Origin: Cyclobacterium amurskyense
GTDB taxonomy: Bacteria; Bacteroidota; Bacteroidia; Cytophagales; Cyclobacteriaceae
Assembly: GCF_001050135.1 (NCBI RefSeq)
Contig: NZ_CP012040.1
Location: 3,365,001 to 3,429,000 of the forward strand
Length of the DNA: 64,000 bases
Direction: 5' to 3'
Positions 1 through 7,986 of the stretch are shown piece after piece (the first letter of the stretch is position 1; each line of letters begins with the position of its first letter). The notes beneath the pieces are model-generated. The model ran no database searches, was not told the origin of the DNA, and saw nothing but the letters and a program-made list of their open reading frames with translations. Position numbers and translations under genes: made by a program.

Positions 1-140
1 CGCTGAAAGCATCTAAGTGCGAAACTCGCCCCAAGATGAGACTTCTAAACAGGGCCGTCAGAGACGATGACGTTGATAGGCTGTAGGTGTAAAGTCAGAA
101 ATGACATAGCCGAGCAGTACTAATAGCCCGAAAACTTGAA
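1..140 (+). rRNA. rrl: 23S ribosomal RNA, 3' end (partial)
   Basis: The window opens inside the conserved 3' end of 23S rRNA: the stretch CTGAAAGCATCTAAG near base 3 and GAGCAGTACTAATAGC near base 111 are typical of the last bases of bacterial 23S. The gene is cut by the window edge and the 3' end is placed within a few bases. 5S follows about 100 bases later on the same strand, so this is the end of an rRNA operon. Confidence 0.93.
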
Positions 141-243
141 CACCTTTGCTACGTTGCATTTTCCACAAGACAAGTCAATTTACTTGAGACATTTATATAA
201 TTAAAGAAATTAAGTGAAAGCTATCAGAGCTTCACGAAGATTT

Positions 244-350
244 AGGCGGCCCGGCGCAGGGGACCCACCTCTTCCCATCCCGAACAGAGAAGTTAAGCCC
301 TGCAGCGCCGATGGTACTGGGGTTACACCTGGGAGAGTAGGTCGCCGCCT
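244..350 (+). rRNA. rrf: 5S ribosomal RNA
   Basis: The ends AGGCGGC and GCCGCCT pair to form the terminal helix. The interior carries the diagnostic CCCATCCCGAACAGAGAAG segment and GGGAGAGTAGGTCGCCGCC. The length of about 107 bases fits 5S. It lies downstream of 23S in the usual operon order. Confidence 0.95.
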
Positions 351-355
351 TCATT

Positions 356-388
356 GACCCTTAGAGAAATCTAAGGGTCTTTTTTTTT
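356..388 (+). terminator. Rho-independent terminator of the rRNA operon
   Basis: GACCCTTAG and CTAAGGGTC form a 9-bp stem around a short loop and are followed by a run of nine T. It sits 6 bases after the 5S gene and would end the rRNA transcript. Confidence 0.9.
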
Positions 389-779
389 GCCTTTTTGCGT
401 AAATAAACCTAGACAATACTCCAGTTTTTAAAAGCGAGGTGCTCACACAAGGGCTCATTACTTACTGTATAAGCTAGGTTTACCTGCCAGAATCACTATT
501 GATAAGGTAATCTCTACCAAGCCCGGAATCCGTATATGGCTCTATATACAGCAGGAATACAGTGTTACTGTAATCATGTAGCTATTGAAGATTTATTTTT
601 TTTTAATTAAAGAGCACAAGAATAAAAAGGTGTAGATGCAATCTACACCTAGAGCTTACTTTTGTTAAGTACAAGATGGGGATACCATAGTATTTGTGAT
701 ACTGCTAAATCAATTTCAGCATTCCATTTAATTGAAAAGACTTACTGAAAGGTTCTTTTCCGTGCGGAATAAAGTAACC
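389..779. other. Intergenic stretch without a recognised gene
   Basis: No convincing ORF or tRNA cloverleaf is visible here. The only clear structure is the palindromic hairpin at 628-650, listed separately. The rest is AT-rich spacer. Confidence 0.6.
628..650. repeat. Hairpin of the GGTGTAGA/TCTACACC family
   Basis: AGGTGTAGAT and ATCTACACCT are perfect 10-bp arms around GCA. It is preceded by AATAAAA, as are the related hairpins at 27688-27709 and 30946-30967 at the ends of the two RAYT modules. The shared flank and arm sequence suggest one dispersed repeat family, possibly REP-type. No T-run follows, so a terminator is less likely. Confidence 0.55.
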
Positions 780-995
780 TTATTGCTGAAGGTCTCCTGT
801 ATTAACTTCTATTTTGTTGCGCATCAAAAATTTCAACAGCTCTTCTAATTTATTTGGACTCTTTATAAGCCTAAGTTTATATGATTTATTATTCACACCA
901 AATTCAATGATTGTAACGGATTTGAAGGCACTAATAATAGCAATTATGTCCGACCCAACTAATGCAAAGACGGCAATAAAACCATTGCCAAGCAT
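780..995 (-). CDS. Small hypothetical protein (71 aa)
   Basis: This is a short ORF with a hydrophobic N-terminal third and a charged, amphipathic C-terminal half rich in Lys, Leu and Asn. The opposite-strand ORF over the same bases (814-1002) looks less protein-like. I recognise no family. A possible upstream ATG is closed by a stop after three codons, so the start at 995 is the only ATG. It stands alone between the rRNA operon and the TolB-like gene and may not be a real gene. Confidence 0.3.
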   Translation of the reverse strand: MLGNGFIAVFALVGSDIIAIISAFKSVTIIEFGVNNKSYKLRLIKSPNKLEELLKFLMRNKIEVNTGDLQQ

Positions 996-1155
996 ATTAT
1001 AAAACCCTACAGTTTTTTCATTAATTGAAAAGTGAATTTATTTCTATGTAGATGGATGCCTTCAGATGTTAATGTGAAAGTTAATTCAGTTAACTCTTTC
1101 ATAATTGTGACTTCAAATAGTTTTAGGTCTATTTATTAGAGATTATAAATCCCAT

Positions 1156-2085
1156 TTAATTTGCTGGCTCCATCGCAATGACCAAATTTTTGTTATCTGG
1201 ACTTAAAGCTATTCTGCTAATATTTTGGTATCCGGGCATATTAATGAAAGCTATTTCCTCCCAATCTGTACCTTTGCTAATGTTTTTAAGGTAGATGGAA
1301 TTATCCCTTGCCATTATTAGATTGTTCTTGTCCAACCAACAGAAATCTTCAGCATTCCCTAAAGCGGTACCAATCTTTTCTGATTGCCTGCTATTTACAT
1401 TGTATCCTTTCAATTCAAATACCTCTTTTCCATCTGAGATTATGTTGGTATTTTTGTCGAGGTAAACGATTTCGTCAGTCCCTGGACGAGACTTAATACA
1501 ACGGCCTGGATTTTGCGCTACTTCAAATATATCCTCTCTGCTATAGGGATAGACCAATCGGTTTGGTGTTCCCAGTTGAAACAACGCGGCAGTCTCTCCA
1601 TGCCAACCATAATAACCCACGGGCTTGATGTCATCATAAAGCAGTTCAGGCTCTCCCAAGTTTATAGGATATAACCATAATCGCTGCGTACTGTCTTTTT
1701 CCACCGTTACGGCAGAGATGTATTGACCGCAACTTGTAATGTCTGGAGAGTATTCACTTATATCCGAAGTTCTGGTCATGTTAGTAAATTTGCCATTGAC
1801 CAGGTTGTACATTATAATATCAGTATAACCAGATTCAGCCTGTGAGGTAAATACGAATTGGCTTTTATTTATAAAAGTAGGCTGGTTGTCATAATTATTT
1901 CCTTTAGTGATTTTTTTCACCGTTTCCGGGTATATTTTAAAACCAAATAAACTTTTTTTGGCCTGGATTAAAAATAAATCCGTTGATTCCTGGGCATAAC
2001 CATAGGATATTGAAAGGAAAAAAAACACTATTATAAAAAGACTATAAAGTTTATTTGTGCCGCCGAACATATTCAATTTAAACAT
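1156..2085 (-). CDS. TolB-like / PD40 beta-propeller protein, secreted
   Basis: The 309-residue protein begins with a hydrophobic signal peptide ending near residue 32 (SYGYAQ). The mature part has repeated segments of the PD40/TolB type, for example SEYSPDITSCGQYISAV and SRIALSPDNKNLVIAM, where a short Ser-Pro-Asp motif precedes a beta strand. These repeats form beta-propellers and usually bind proteins or peptides. It is probably periplasmic. It has no obvious operon partner and its exact role cannot be told from sequence. A start five codons later is also possible. Confidence 0.7.
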   Translation of the reverse strand: MFKLNMFGGTNKLYSLFIIVFFFLSISYGYAQESTDLFLIQAKKSLFGFKIYPETVKKITKGNNYDNQPTFINKSQFVFTSQAESGYTDIIMYNLVNGKFTNMTRTSDISEYSPDITSCGQYISAVTVEKDSTQRLWLYPINLGEPELLYDDIKPVGYYGWHGETAALFQLGTPNRLVYPYSREDIFEVAQNPGRCIKSRPGTDEIVYLDKNTNIISDGKEVFELKGYNVNSRQSEKIGTALGNAEDFCWLDKNNLIMARDNSIYLKNISKGTDWEEIAFINMPGYQNISRIALSPDNKNLVIAMEPAN

Positions 2086-2334
2086 AGTTTTGATGGATCA
2101 ATTAATTTTCTAATGTACAAAATGCTCCTTGGAATCATTAGCAATTATAGCACAATTCTTATTCCATAAAAGGGCCATGGATCCAAGGATCAATTTTTCT
2201 ATATCTCAGCTTGAATTCTGTACGATAATGAACATTATTTGTATCTAAATCGAACACTTCCTTATAATAAATAGCCCTCTAATCGCTTCAATGTTATATT
2301 TAATAACTGGCATTCTATTCGTATATTCAGTGTT

Positions 2335-2628
2335 ATGAAAGTTAACCATTCAGGTGTATTGGAATTGATGGTATGGCTGCTTGCACTTATTGGCTTGTAT
2401 GCCTTTGGCGGTGCTTCTGCACATACTTTTAGTCTATGCCCATTGGATAATTTTGGTTTGACCTGGTGCCCCGGGTGCGGAATTGGTCGCTCCATGCATT
2501 ATTTTATGATGGGTGATTTCAGTAATTCACTTACTTACCACCCCTTGGGATGGTTTGGGGTATCGGTTATCTTGTTTAGAATTTATGAATTAATTAAACT
2601 AAAAATAAAATTATGGCAAATGTATTAA
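2335..2628 (+). CDS. DUF2752 domain membrane protein
   Basis: This 97-aa protein carries the DUF2752 signature: a Cys-Pro pair, then WCPGCGIGRS and a HYFMMGDFSNSLTYHPLG stretch, flanked by two hydrophobic segments (about residues 10-30 and 70-88). The family is a small inner-membrane protein of unknown function with conserved cysteines. The next gene, encoding a TM2 protein, starts 16 bases before this one stops. That pairing is common in Bacteroidota and implies translational coupling. The overlapping minus-strand ORF is a shadow. Confidence 0.8.
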   Translation: MKVNHSGVLELMVWLLALIGLYAFGGASAHTFSLCPLDNFGLTWCPGCGIGRSMHYFMMGDFSNSLTYHPLGWFGVSVILFRIYELIKLKIKLWQMY

Positions 2629-2990
2629 GACACCTTCCGGAACTTGAAGGAATGGAATTGGGCTATATCCAAGGAATATTGAAGGATATGAATGAGGAGC
2701 AAGCAAGTTTATTTGCTCAGGTATATCGCGCCAGAAGGAAGGACAGTCAAATGATTTTAATATTGACTTTGATTGGCTTTTTTGGATTCGCAGGTTTACA
2801 CAGATTTATTTTAGGACAGATTGGACTTGGGATTCTTTATATGTTGACTCTAGGTCTGTGTTTTATAGGGACAATTGTAGATCTTGTTAATTATAAAAGT
2901 TTGACCTACGAATACAATATAAAAATGGCTCATGAAACCCTTTCTTTACTTGCTTTGAGCGATGATATTAAAACTAAGAAAGATGAATAG
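2613..2990 (+). CDS. TM2 domain-containing protein
   Basis: The 125-aa protein has a charged N-terminal region (residues 1-45) followed by a TM2 domain: two membrane segments with the conserved GFAGLHRFILGQIGLGILY motif and an IVDLV stretch at the end of the second helix. TM2 proteins are small membrane proteins of uncertain function. It overlaps the DUF2752 gene upstream and the DUF4097 gene downstream by a few bases, so the three are probably one operon. Confidence 0.82.
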   Translation: MANVLRHLPELEGMELGYIQGILKDMNEEQASLFAQVYRARRKDSQMILILTLIGFFGFAGLHRFILGQIGLGILYMLTLGLCFIGTIVDLVNYKSLTYEYNIKMAHETLSLLALSDDIKTKKDE

Positions 2991-3930
2991 GTATCCAATA
3001 TTGTTTTTATTTGTTCTGTTTGGTTTCTCTGGACTTCAATCTGGATGTAATCCAGTTCCAATGAATACCATAACAGATATGGAGGATTCCTATGATGGAA
3101 TAACTAAAATCAACCTAAATGGAGGAGCTCTTGAGGTTAGCTATACAGGCAAAGAGGATATGGAGAATGTGACCATAGATGCTTTTGTAGAGGCCAGTGA
3201 TATGGACATGGAAGGTGTACTTGTAAAGCAGGTAGGAGATGAATTGAATGTGAGCTTTGAATCAGGGAATAATGGGTCCTTTTTTTCCTCTCTAAATATT
3301 GAAGGTTATATAAGTCTATCCGGACCTATAGATATGGCTTTAAATATTCATAATTCTTCAGGAACAATGGAAGTATCTAATGTTAACAATGATGAAATTG
3401 TATTGAAAGGTAGTTCTGGAAAAGTAGAAGGAAAGGACCTTGCTTCCCCAAATTTAAGGGTTAAAATTTCCTCAGGTAAACTAGAATTGGAGAATATTGA
3501 AGGTAGCCTGAATATGGAAGTGTCCTCGGGTATGGGAACCCTGAAAGGCATGAAAGGTGATGTTAAATTTAGTGGGTCTAGTGGTTATGTAAGTTTTTCA
3601 GATGTAGATGGTCTGATTTCAGGTGGCATGTCCTCTGGAAAAGCAGATTTGAAGAGGATAAATCAATTGGGAGAAATCAGTCTTTCTTCAGGAATGTTAG
3701 ATGCTAGCCAATGTGGACTTGGTCCGGAAACCAAACTTTCTGTATCTTCAGGTTATATGAAAGTGAATACCACTTCTTCTCTTAGTAATTTCAACTTCGA
3801 CTTTAATGTAGGTAGTGGTAGACTGGAAATAGGAAACGAATCCAGTAGTGAAGATTTGTATATAAATAATGATGCAGCGGTAACCGTCAAAGGCCGTATA
3901 CAATCAGGAAAGATGGTGATTAGTGAATAA
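2983..3930 (+). CDS. DUF4097-type beta-helix lipoprotein
   Basis: I take the ATG at 2983, which overlaps the stop of the TM2 gene and puts a lipoprotein signal at the N-terminus (hydrophobic stretch, then SGC near residue 22). The ORF is open from an earlier ATG at 2962, but that would bury the signal. The mature part consists of repeated strands with recurring SSG motifs (for example NSSGTMEVSNV, KISSGKLELENI, EVSSGMGTLKG), typical of the DUF4097/adhesin-like beta-helix. It is probably anchored on the periplasmic or outer-membrane face. It is the last gene of a three-gene operon. Confidence 0.75.
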   Translation: MNRYPILFLFVLFGFSGLQSGCNPVPMNTITDMEDSYDGITKINLNGGALEVSYTGKEDMENVTIDAFVEASDMDMEGVLVKQVGDELNVSFESGNNGSFFSSLNIEGYISLSGPIDMALNIHNSSGTMEVSNVNNDEIVLKGSSGKVEGKDLASPNLRVKISSGKLELENIEGSLNMEVSSGMGTLKGMKGDVKFSGSSGYVSFSDVDGLISGGMSSGKADLKRINQLGEISLSSGMLDASQCGLGPETKLSVSSGYMKVNTTSSLSNFNFDFNVGSGRLEIGNESSSEDLYINNDAAVTVKGRIQSGKMVISE

Positions 3931-3936
3931 ACAATT

Positions 3937-3987
3937 ATTGCTCACAATGGATTTGTGTATTTAAACTCTATTGTGAGCAAATTTTTA
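3937..3987 (+). terminator. Probable terminator after the DUF2752-TM2-DUF4097 operon
   Basis: ATTGCTCACAA and TTGTGAGCAA form a stem with a loop of about 21 bases and are followed by ATTTTT. It lies 8 bases after the stop of the DUF4097 gene. The long loop makes this a moderate call. Confidence 0.6.
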
Positions 3988-4152
3988 AAAGTCTTAATTG
4001 GTAAAAGGGGATTTTACCAATCCTTTGTGACTACGAATTTCCCCAAAAAAAAGGAAGTTTTAAGCCATTTTTTATATTAAAGTAAGGTGTCCGGATCCAC
4101 TGTTAGGTAGTAATTTCCGCAGGAAATATTTTGAACATAATTGGGTATAAAC

Positions 4153-4182
4153 AAAAAAAAGCAACCTTTAAGGTTGCTTTTC
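4153..4182 (-). terminator. Terminator of the cold-shock gene
   Basis: Read on the minus strand, AAGCAACCTT and AAGGTTGCTT form a tight hairpin followed by eight T. It lies about 20 bases after the stop of the cold-shock gene and so ends its transcript. Confidence 0.85.
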
Positions 4183-4203
4183 ACTACTGATGTCAATGTT
4201 ATG

Positions 4204-4401
4204 TTATGCGTTAACTACCTTCACATTCACTGCATTCAGACCTTTTCTTCCTTCTTTAAGGTCGAAGGATACATCATCGTCTTCTCTGATTTCGTCAATA
4301 AGTCCAGAGACATGCACAAAATACTCTTTTGATGATTCATCATCGATAATAAAACCGAATCCTTTAGACTCATTAAAAAATTTAACTTTTCCTGTGTTCA
4401 T
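4204..4401 (-). CDS. Cold-shock protein (CspA family)
   Basis: The 65-aa protein is a single cold-shock domain. It carries the RNP1 motif KGFGFI and the RNP2-type motif YFVHVSG, and opens with the usual GKVKFFNESKGFGFI. Such proteins bind single-stranded RNA and DNA and act as RNA chaperones. The 5' side (4402-4560) has no other gene and could hold the long untranslated leader common for csp genes. A terminator follows directly. It stands alone as a monocistronic gene. Confidence 0.93.
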   Translation of the reverse strand: MNTGKVKFFNESKGFGFIIDDESSKEYFVHVSGLIDEIREDDDVSFDLKEGRKGLNAVNVKVVNA

Positions 4402-4560
4402 AATAATATTAATTGATTGTATTTACTGGGGTAAAGATAAGGAATCTTTTGGCAAAAAAAACTCTTGAATAAATTTATTTTCAGGAATTAAAAGATTACA
4501 TAAAATACTGTGGCCACACATTGGACAAAAACAGTACGATTCACCCGTTTAATAGGATTA

Positions 4561-5598
4561 TTATTTCATTAATTTTACTCCCTCATTTAGGCATTTTTGC
4601 ACCTCTTCTTCAGGCCAAATTCCAGATTGTACTTCACCTATATGTTTTTTGCGAAGCAGAAACATGCAAGTTCTGGACTGACCTATTCCACCACCTATAC
4701 TTTGAGGTAATTCACCATTCAGTAATTTTTTGTGGAAGAATAAATTTCTTCGTTTTTCTTCACCAGCCATTTTCAACTGTCTTTCAAGGGTCTCTGCATT
4801 TACTCTAATTCCCATTGAGGAGAGTTCGAATGAGTTTTCAAGAAGTGGGTTCCAAACCAAAATGTCGCCATTCAATCCTTTGTGTCCTTCTGAATTATAG
4901 CTACTCCAGTCATCATAATCAGGTGCACGACCATCATGTTTTTCACCATTGCTTAATTCATCTCCAATGCCAATTAGAAAGACTGCACCGTGGGCCTTAC
5001 AGGCTTGGTACTCCCTTTGTTTAGGCGTTAAATCGGGGAATTCTTGTAGCAATTCTTCCGCTTGAATGAACTTTATTTTTTCTGGTAAAATAGGGCTTAT
5101 CTGTGGAAAAAGAGAACAAACATTACTTTCCATTTCCTGAAAAATACCATATATATTTTCCACAACCTCCTTTAGGTATTCTAGTTTACGGTCGGAATCG
5201 TTTATTTTTTGCTCCCAATCCCATTGGTCTACATACAAGGAATGTTGTGGTGAATAATCTTCATCAGGTCTCAAAGCCCTCATGTCAGTAATTATACCTT
5301 CACGGTCTACAGTCTCAAGTTCTGCTAGTTGCCACCTTTTCCATTTGGCAAGTGATTGCACCACTACTGCAGGTGCATCTGCTTGATTTTTTATGGGGAA
5401 TTTTACCGGACGTTCTATTCCGCTAAGGTCATCATTAATTCCTGTGCCATCCATAATCACTAGGGGACAAGACACCTTGAAAAGATTCAACCTCTGAGAC
5501 ATCATCTCAGGAAATTTTGTTTTAATGAGGTCTATAGCTTTTTCTGTCTCCCTCCTGTTTAATAAGCAATTGTATTTCAGCTCACTAGTTGACACCAT
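4561..5598 (-). CDS. asnA: Aspartate--ammonia ligase (AsnA-type asparagine synthetase)
   Basis: It makes asparagine from aspartate, ammonia and ATP in the cytoplasm. Family motifs are strong: GINDDLSGIERPV near the N-terminus, SLAKWKR, ALRPDED, HSLYVDQWDWE, RAPDYDDW, LNGDILVWNP, ELSSMGIRV and SIGGGIGQSR near the C-terminus. The ORF is open to 5694. The ATG at 5598 gives 345 aa and aligns with the start of known AsnA proteins (about 330-345 aa). An ATG at 5631 with a weak AGAAG upstream is the alternative. It is transcribed away from the lactonase gene's stop with about a 100-base gap. Confidence 0.92.
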   Translation of the reverse strand: MVSTSELKYNCLLNRRETEKAIDLIKTKFPEMMSQRLNLFKVSCPLVIMDGTGINDDLSGIERPVKFPIKNQADAPAVVVQSLAKWKRWQLAELETVDREGIITDMRALRPDEDYSPQHSLYVDQWDWEQKINDSDRKLEYLKEVVENIYGIFQEMESNVCSLFPQISPILPEKIKFIQAEELLQEFPDLTPKQREYQACKAHGAVFLIGIGDELSNGEKHDGRAPDYDDWSSYNSEGHKGLNGDILVWNPLLENSFELSSMGIRVNAETLERQLKMAGEEKRRNLFFHKKLLNGELPQSIGGGIGQSRTCMFLLRKKHIGEVQSGIWPEEEVQKCLNEGVKLMK

Positions 5599-5702
5599 TT
5601 TTATATATTTACTATGATCACTATTTGTCATTCTTCTGGAAATCGGCCCCAATATTAAGGAAAAGAATTGATTCAAGAAAATATTAAGGACCAAAGCCAG
5701 AT

Positions 5703-6851
5703 TTAAGGTAAAAAATTGATGTATACTGGTTTGTGTATAGCTGTTTGTATGTCAGTTTGTTGTAGCTCCCCAGTTTCAATGTTCCTTTTGAAAACTACTA
5801 TTGTGTTTGAATTCTGATTACCAGCCAAAAGGTGTTTTCCGTCTAGCGTGATGTTGAAATTTCGCGGTGCTTCTCCCCCAGAGGAAATTGTCTGCACATG
5901 CTTCAAATCACCAATGTCTATTATTGTAAAGGCAATGATTTCATTGGCTTCACCACGATTGGATGCATACACGAATTTTTGATCAGGACTAATTCGCACT
6001 TCTGCAGCCCCGACTTTTCCTTCGAAATTCTCTTTCGTTAATTTATGCGTTGATAAATGACTTAATTCCCCATCATTATAGCTATAAACCCCAATTTCAG
6101 CAGATATCTCATGAATCAAATAAAGCCTGTCTCCGGCAGCATTGAAGACCATATGACGTGGCCCTGCCCCAGGGGCTACTTTTAATCTAAAAGCGGGATT
6201 GGTATTTAGAGGCTTCTCCTGATTGTTATCAAAATCATAAACAACTACTTCATCTGTTCCTAAGTCAGCTATCAAAAGCCGGCCATCCTTAGGGTGGAAT
6301 ATAGCTGAATGCACATGAGATTGCTTTTGCCGATTGGGAACTACACTGCCACCCTCGTGGGCAAGTACTTGAACAGCTGGTTTTAGTTGTCCATTTTCGT
6401 CGGTAGGGATTACAGTAAAGTCACCTGAAGAGTAATTGGCCGCTATAATAAACTTTTCACTTGGGTCTAAAGTAATGTAACACGGTGATTGTCCCTCTGC
6501 GCTTACTGTATTTAGTTTTGTCAGTTCATCATCTATTAAGCTAAAGGAACTTACTTTTCCGCCATTTTCTCCACCAGTTTCTTCTACAGCATAAACAAGG
6601 TTTTGAGCTTGATTTGCTATGACAAAAGAAGGGTTGTCTGGTTCAGAGGCAGTAGAAAGGGTGTTGATTTTTCCTGAATCTGTGTCAAACTCCATAAGGT
6701 GAATGCCCTGTTCCGGAGAGTTAGTATAGGTACCAAGTAAAAACCTATGCTTAAGAGGGGTTTCTTTTGCTTTCATTTCCACTTTTTCTTTAGAGGCTGT
6801 ACCACAAGCAAGGCACAATATCAATAAACTAATATTAATTAGATTTTTCAT
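5703..6851 (-). CDS. Lactonase family protein (6-phosphogluconolactonase-like beta-propeller), lipoprotein
   Basis: The ATG at 6851 yields 382 aa beginning with a lipoprotein signal (LLILCLACG, Cys near residue 15). The ORF continues upstream to 6929 only inside mrpG. The body is a seven-bladed YbhE/Pgl-type propeller: GTYTNSPEQGIHL, YITLDPSEKFIIAANYSSG, HVHSAIFHPKDG, GPRHMVFNAAGDRLYLIHE and VYASNRGEANEI are family landmarks. Cytoplasmic YbhE hydrolyses 6-phosphogluconolactone. A lipidated export form more probably acts on another lactone in the periplasm. It overlaps mrpG by 17 bases and is the last gene of that operon. Confidence 0.8.
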   Translation of the reverse strand: MKNLINISLLILCLACGTASKEKVEMKAKETPLKHRFLLGTYTNSPEQGIHLMEFDTDSGKINTLSTASEPDNPSFVIANQAQNLVYAVEETGGENGGKVSSFSLIDDELTKLNTVSAEGQSPCYITLDPSEKFIIAANYSSGDFTVIPTDENGQLKPAVQVLAHEGGSVVPNRQKQSHVHSAIFHPKDGRLLIADLGTDEVVVYDFDNNQEKPLNTNPAFRLKVAPGAGPRHMVFNAAGDRLYLIHEISAEIGVYSYNDGELSHLSTHKLTKENFEGKVGAAEVRISPDQKFVYASNRGEANEIIAFTIIDIGDLKHVQTISSGGEAPRNFNITLDGKHLLAGNQNSNTIVVFKRNIETGELQQTDIQTAIHKPVYINFLP

Positions 6852-7230
6852 TTTCTTTTTTGTCTTCGATTTCGTCAATTCCACTTGCCAATCCGTGTGT
6901 TTTTGGGTGGTATTTGCCTTTAAGGTCATCTACCTTTGATTTGGACCAAAGCTTTACCCCAGAAAAATAGGAAGCCCTACCAATCATATGGGCGCCAACT
7001 GGTGCCGTTAACAATATAAAAGTGATGATGGCCAACACTCTTGAGGTAATTCCAATTTCATTGAAATAGATTGCAGCTGAAATTAATAACAAACCAATTC
7101 CTAAAGTAGCCGCTTTAGTGGTTACTGAAATCCGCAAATAAAGATCAGGCATTCTGATTAGTCCAACGGCTGCAAGTAGTATGAAAAGAGCTCCTAGAGA
7201 ACTCAAAAATAGGATCAGGTATTCATTCAT
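6835..7230 (-). CDS. mrpG: Mrp/Mnh Na+/H+ antiporter subunit G
   Basis: The 131-aa protein has three membrane segments. It carries the family motif VGLIRMPDLYLRISVTTKAA and the APVGAHMIGRAS stretch seen in MnhG/PhaG proteins. The C-terminal 40 residues are charged and cytoplasmic. It is the last antiporter gene, overlapping mrpF by 8 bases. Subunit G helps stabilise the Mrp complex, which exports Na+ in exchange for protons. Confidence 0.92.
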   Translation of the reverse strand: MNEYLILFLSSLGALFILLAAVGLIRMPDLYLRISVTTKAATLGIGLLLISAAIYFNEIGITSRVLAIITFILLTAPVGAHMIGRASYFSGVKLWSKSKVDDLKGKYHPKTHGLASGIDEIEDKKENEKSN

Positions 7231-7498
7231 TTTTCTCTCTTTTATCTAAATAATAAGAAAATGCAACGGTGCCTAAAAAGGCGATCAAGGCCATGATCAT
7301 GGCAATGTCTAGAAAGGCTGGCTGATCAGTATAAATACTGTAAATAGTAATTATTCCAATCCCCGTGGTAAGCAATAGATCAAGTGCTACAACCCTGTCA
7401 GAAAGTGTAGGGCCAATGAGGAACCTGATAAATATTAGCAAGGTGGAAATGGCCAGTACAGGTAGTATTATATAATATAGGAAGTCGTATACACTCAT
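7223..7498 (-). CDS. mrpF: Mrp/Mnh Na+/H+ antiporter subunit F
   Basis: This 91-aa protein has three transmembrane helices. It contains the MrpF/PhaF motif FLIGPTLSDRVVALDLL followed by DIAMIMALIAFLGTVAFSYY, which marks the family. It overlaps mrpE by 4 bases and mrpG by 8, as in other mrp operons. It acts as a membrane subunit of the Mrp complex. Confidence 0.92.
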   Translation of the reverse strand: MSVYDFLYYIILPVLAISTLLIFIRFLIGPTLSDRVVALDLLLTTGIGIITIYSIYTDQPAFLDIAMIMALIAFLGTVAFSYYLDKREKNE

Positions 7499-7974
7499 CT
7501 CAAAATCTCCAAAAGTTTACGTTCAAATCCATTCTTAATATCAGCAATAAATGCTTCTTTATTTTTCACGTACATGGCATGTACATATAGTACTTTTCTA
7601 TCGTCAGAAACATCCAAGCTTAAAGTACCAGGAGTTAGGGTTATTAGATTGGCCAACAAGGTGATCTCTACATCCGTCTTGGCATCCAAAGGTATCTTTA
7701 CTATCCCCGGTTTCATAAAATAGCTGGGTGTACTCACATCATAGGCTACCTGTAAATTGGCTTTGATCAATTCATACAGGAAGAAGAAGATAAAGGCTAT
7801 AAGCTTTGGTCCTCTTGAGAGGTATCTATTGTTTTGTTCATCTCTGGATATGAGCCACAGTAGAAAAAAGCTCAATGTGAAACCAAAGACGAAATTCACA
7901 AAGGAGAATGTACCTGTTACTGCCAGCCAGATAAAGGAAAGCAATAGGTTACTAAGAAACCTGGTTTTTATCAT
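7495..7974 (-). CDS. mrpE: Mrp/Mnh Na+/H+ antiporter subunit E
   Basis: The 159-aa protein has N-terminal membrane helices followed by a cytoplasmic domain with TLLANLITLTPGTLSLDV, a stretch conserved in MnhE/PhaE. It sits between mrpD (12-base gap) and mrpF (4-base overlap). It is needed for assembly or activity of the antiporter in known systems. Confidence 0.92.
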   Translation of the reverse strand: MIKTRFLSNLLLSFIWLAVTGTFSFVNFVFGFTLSFFLLWLISRDEQNNRYLSRGPKLIAFIFFFLYELIKANLQVAYDVSTPSYFMKPGIVKIPLDAKTDVEITLLANLITLTPGTLSLDVSDDRKVLYVHAMYVKNKEAFIADIKNGFERKLLEILR

Positions 7975-7986
7975 TTTTCTATTGAA

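Noticed and set aside
2262..2495. Minus-strand ORF of 77 aa
   Set aside because: It overlaps the start of the well-supported DUF2752 gene on the other strand and has low-complexity, non-family sequence.
4190..4468. Plus-strand ORFs opposite the cold-shock gene
   Set aside because: They are shadows of the cold-shock gene on the other strand.
5599..5694. N-terminal extension of asnA
   Set aside because: AsnA proteins start near the position of ATG 5598; the extra 32 residues do not align with the family.
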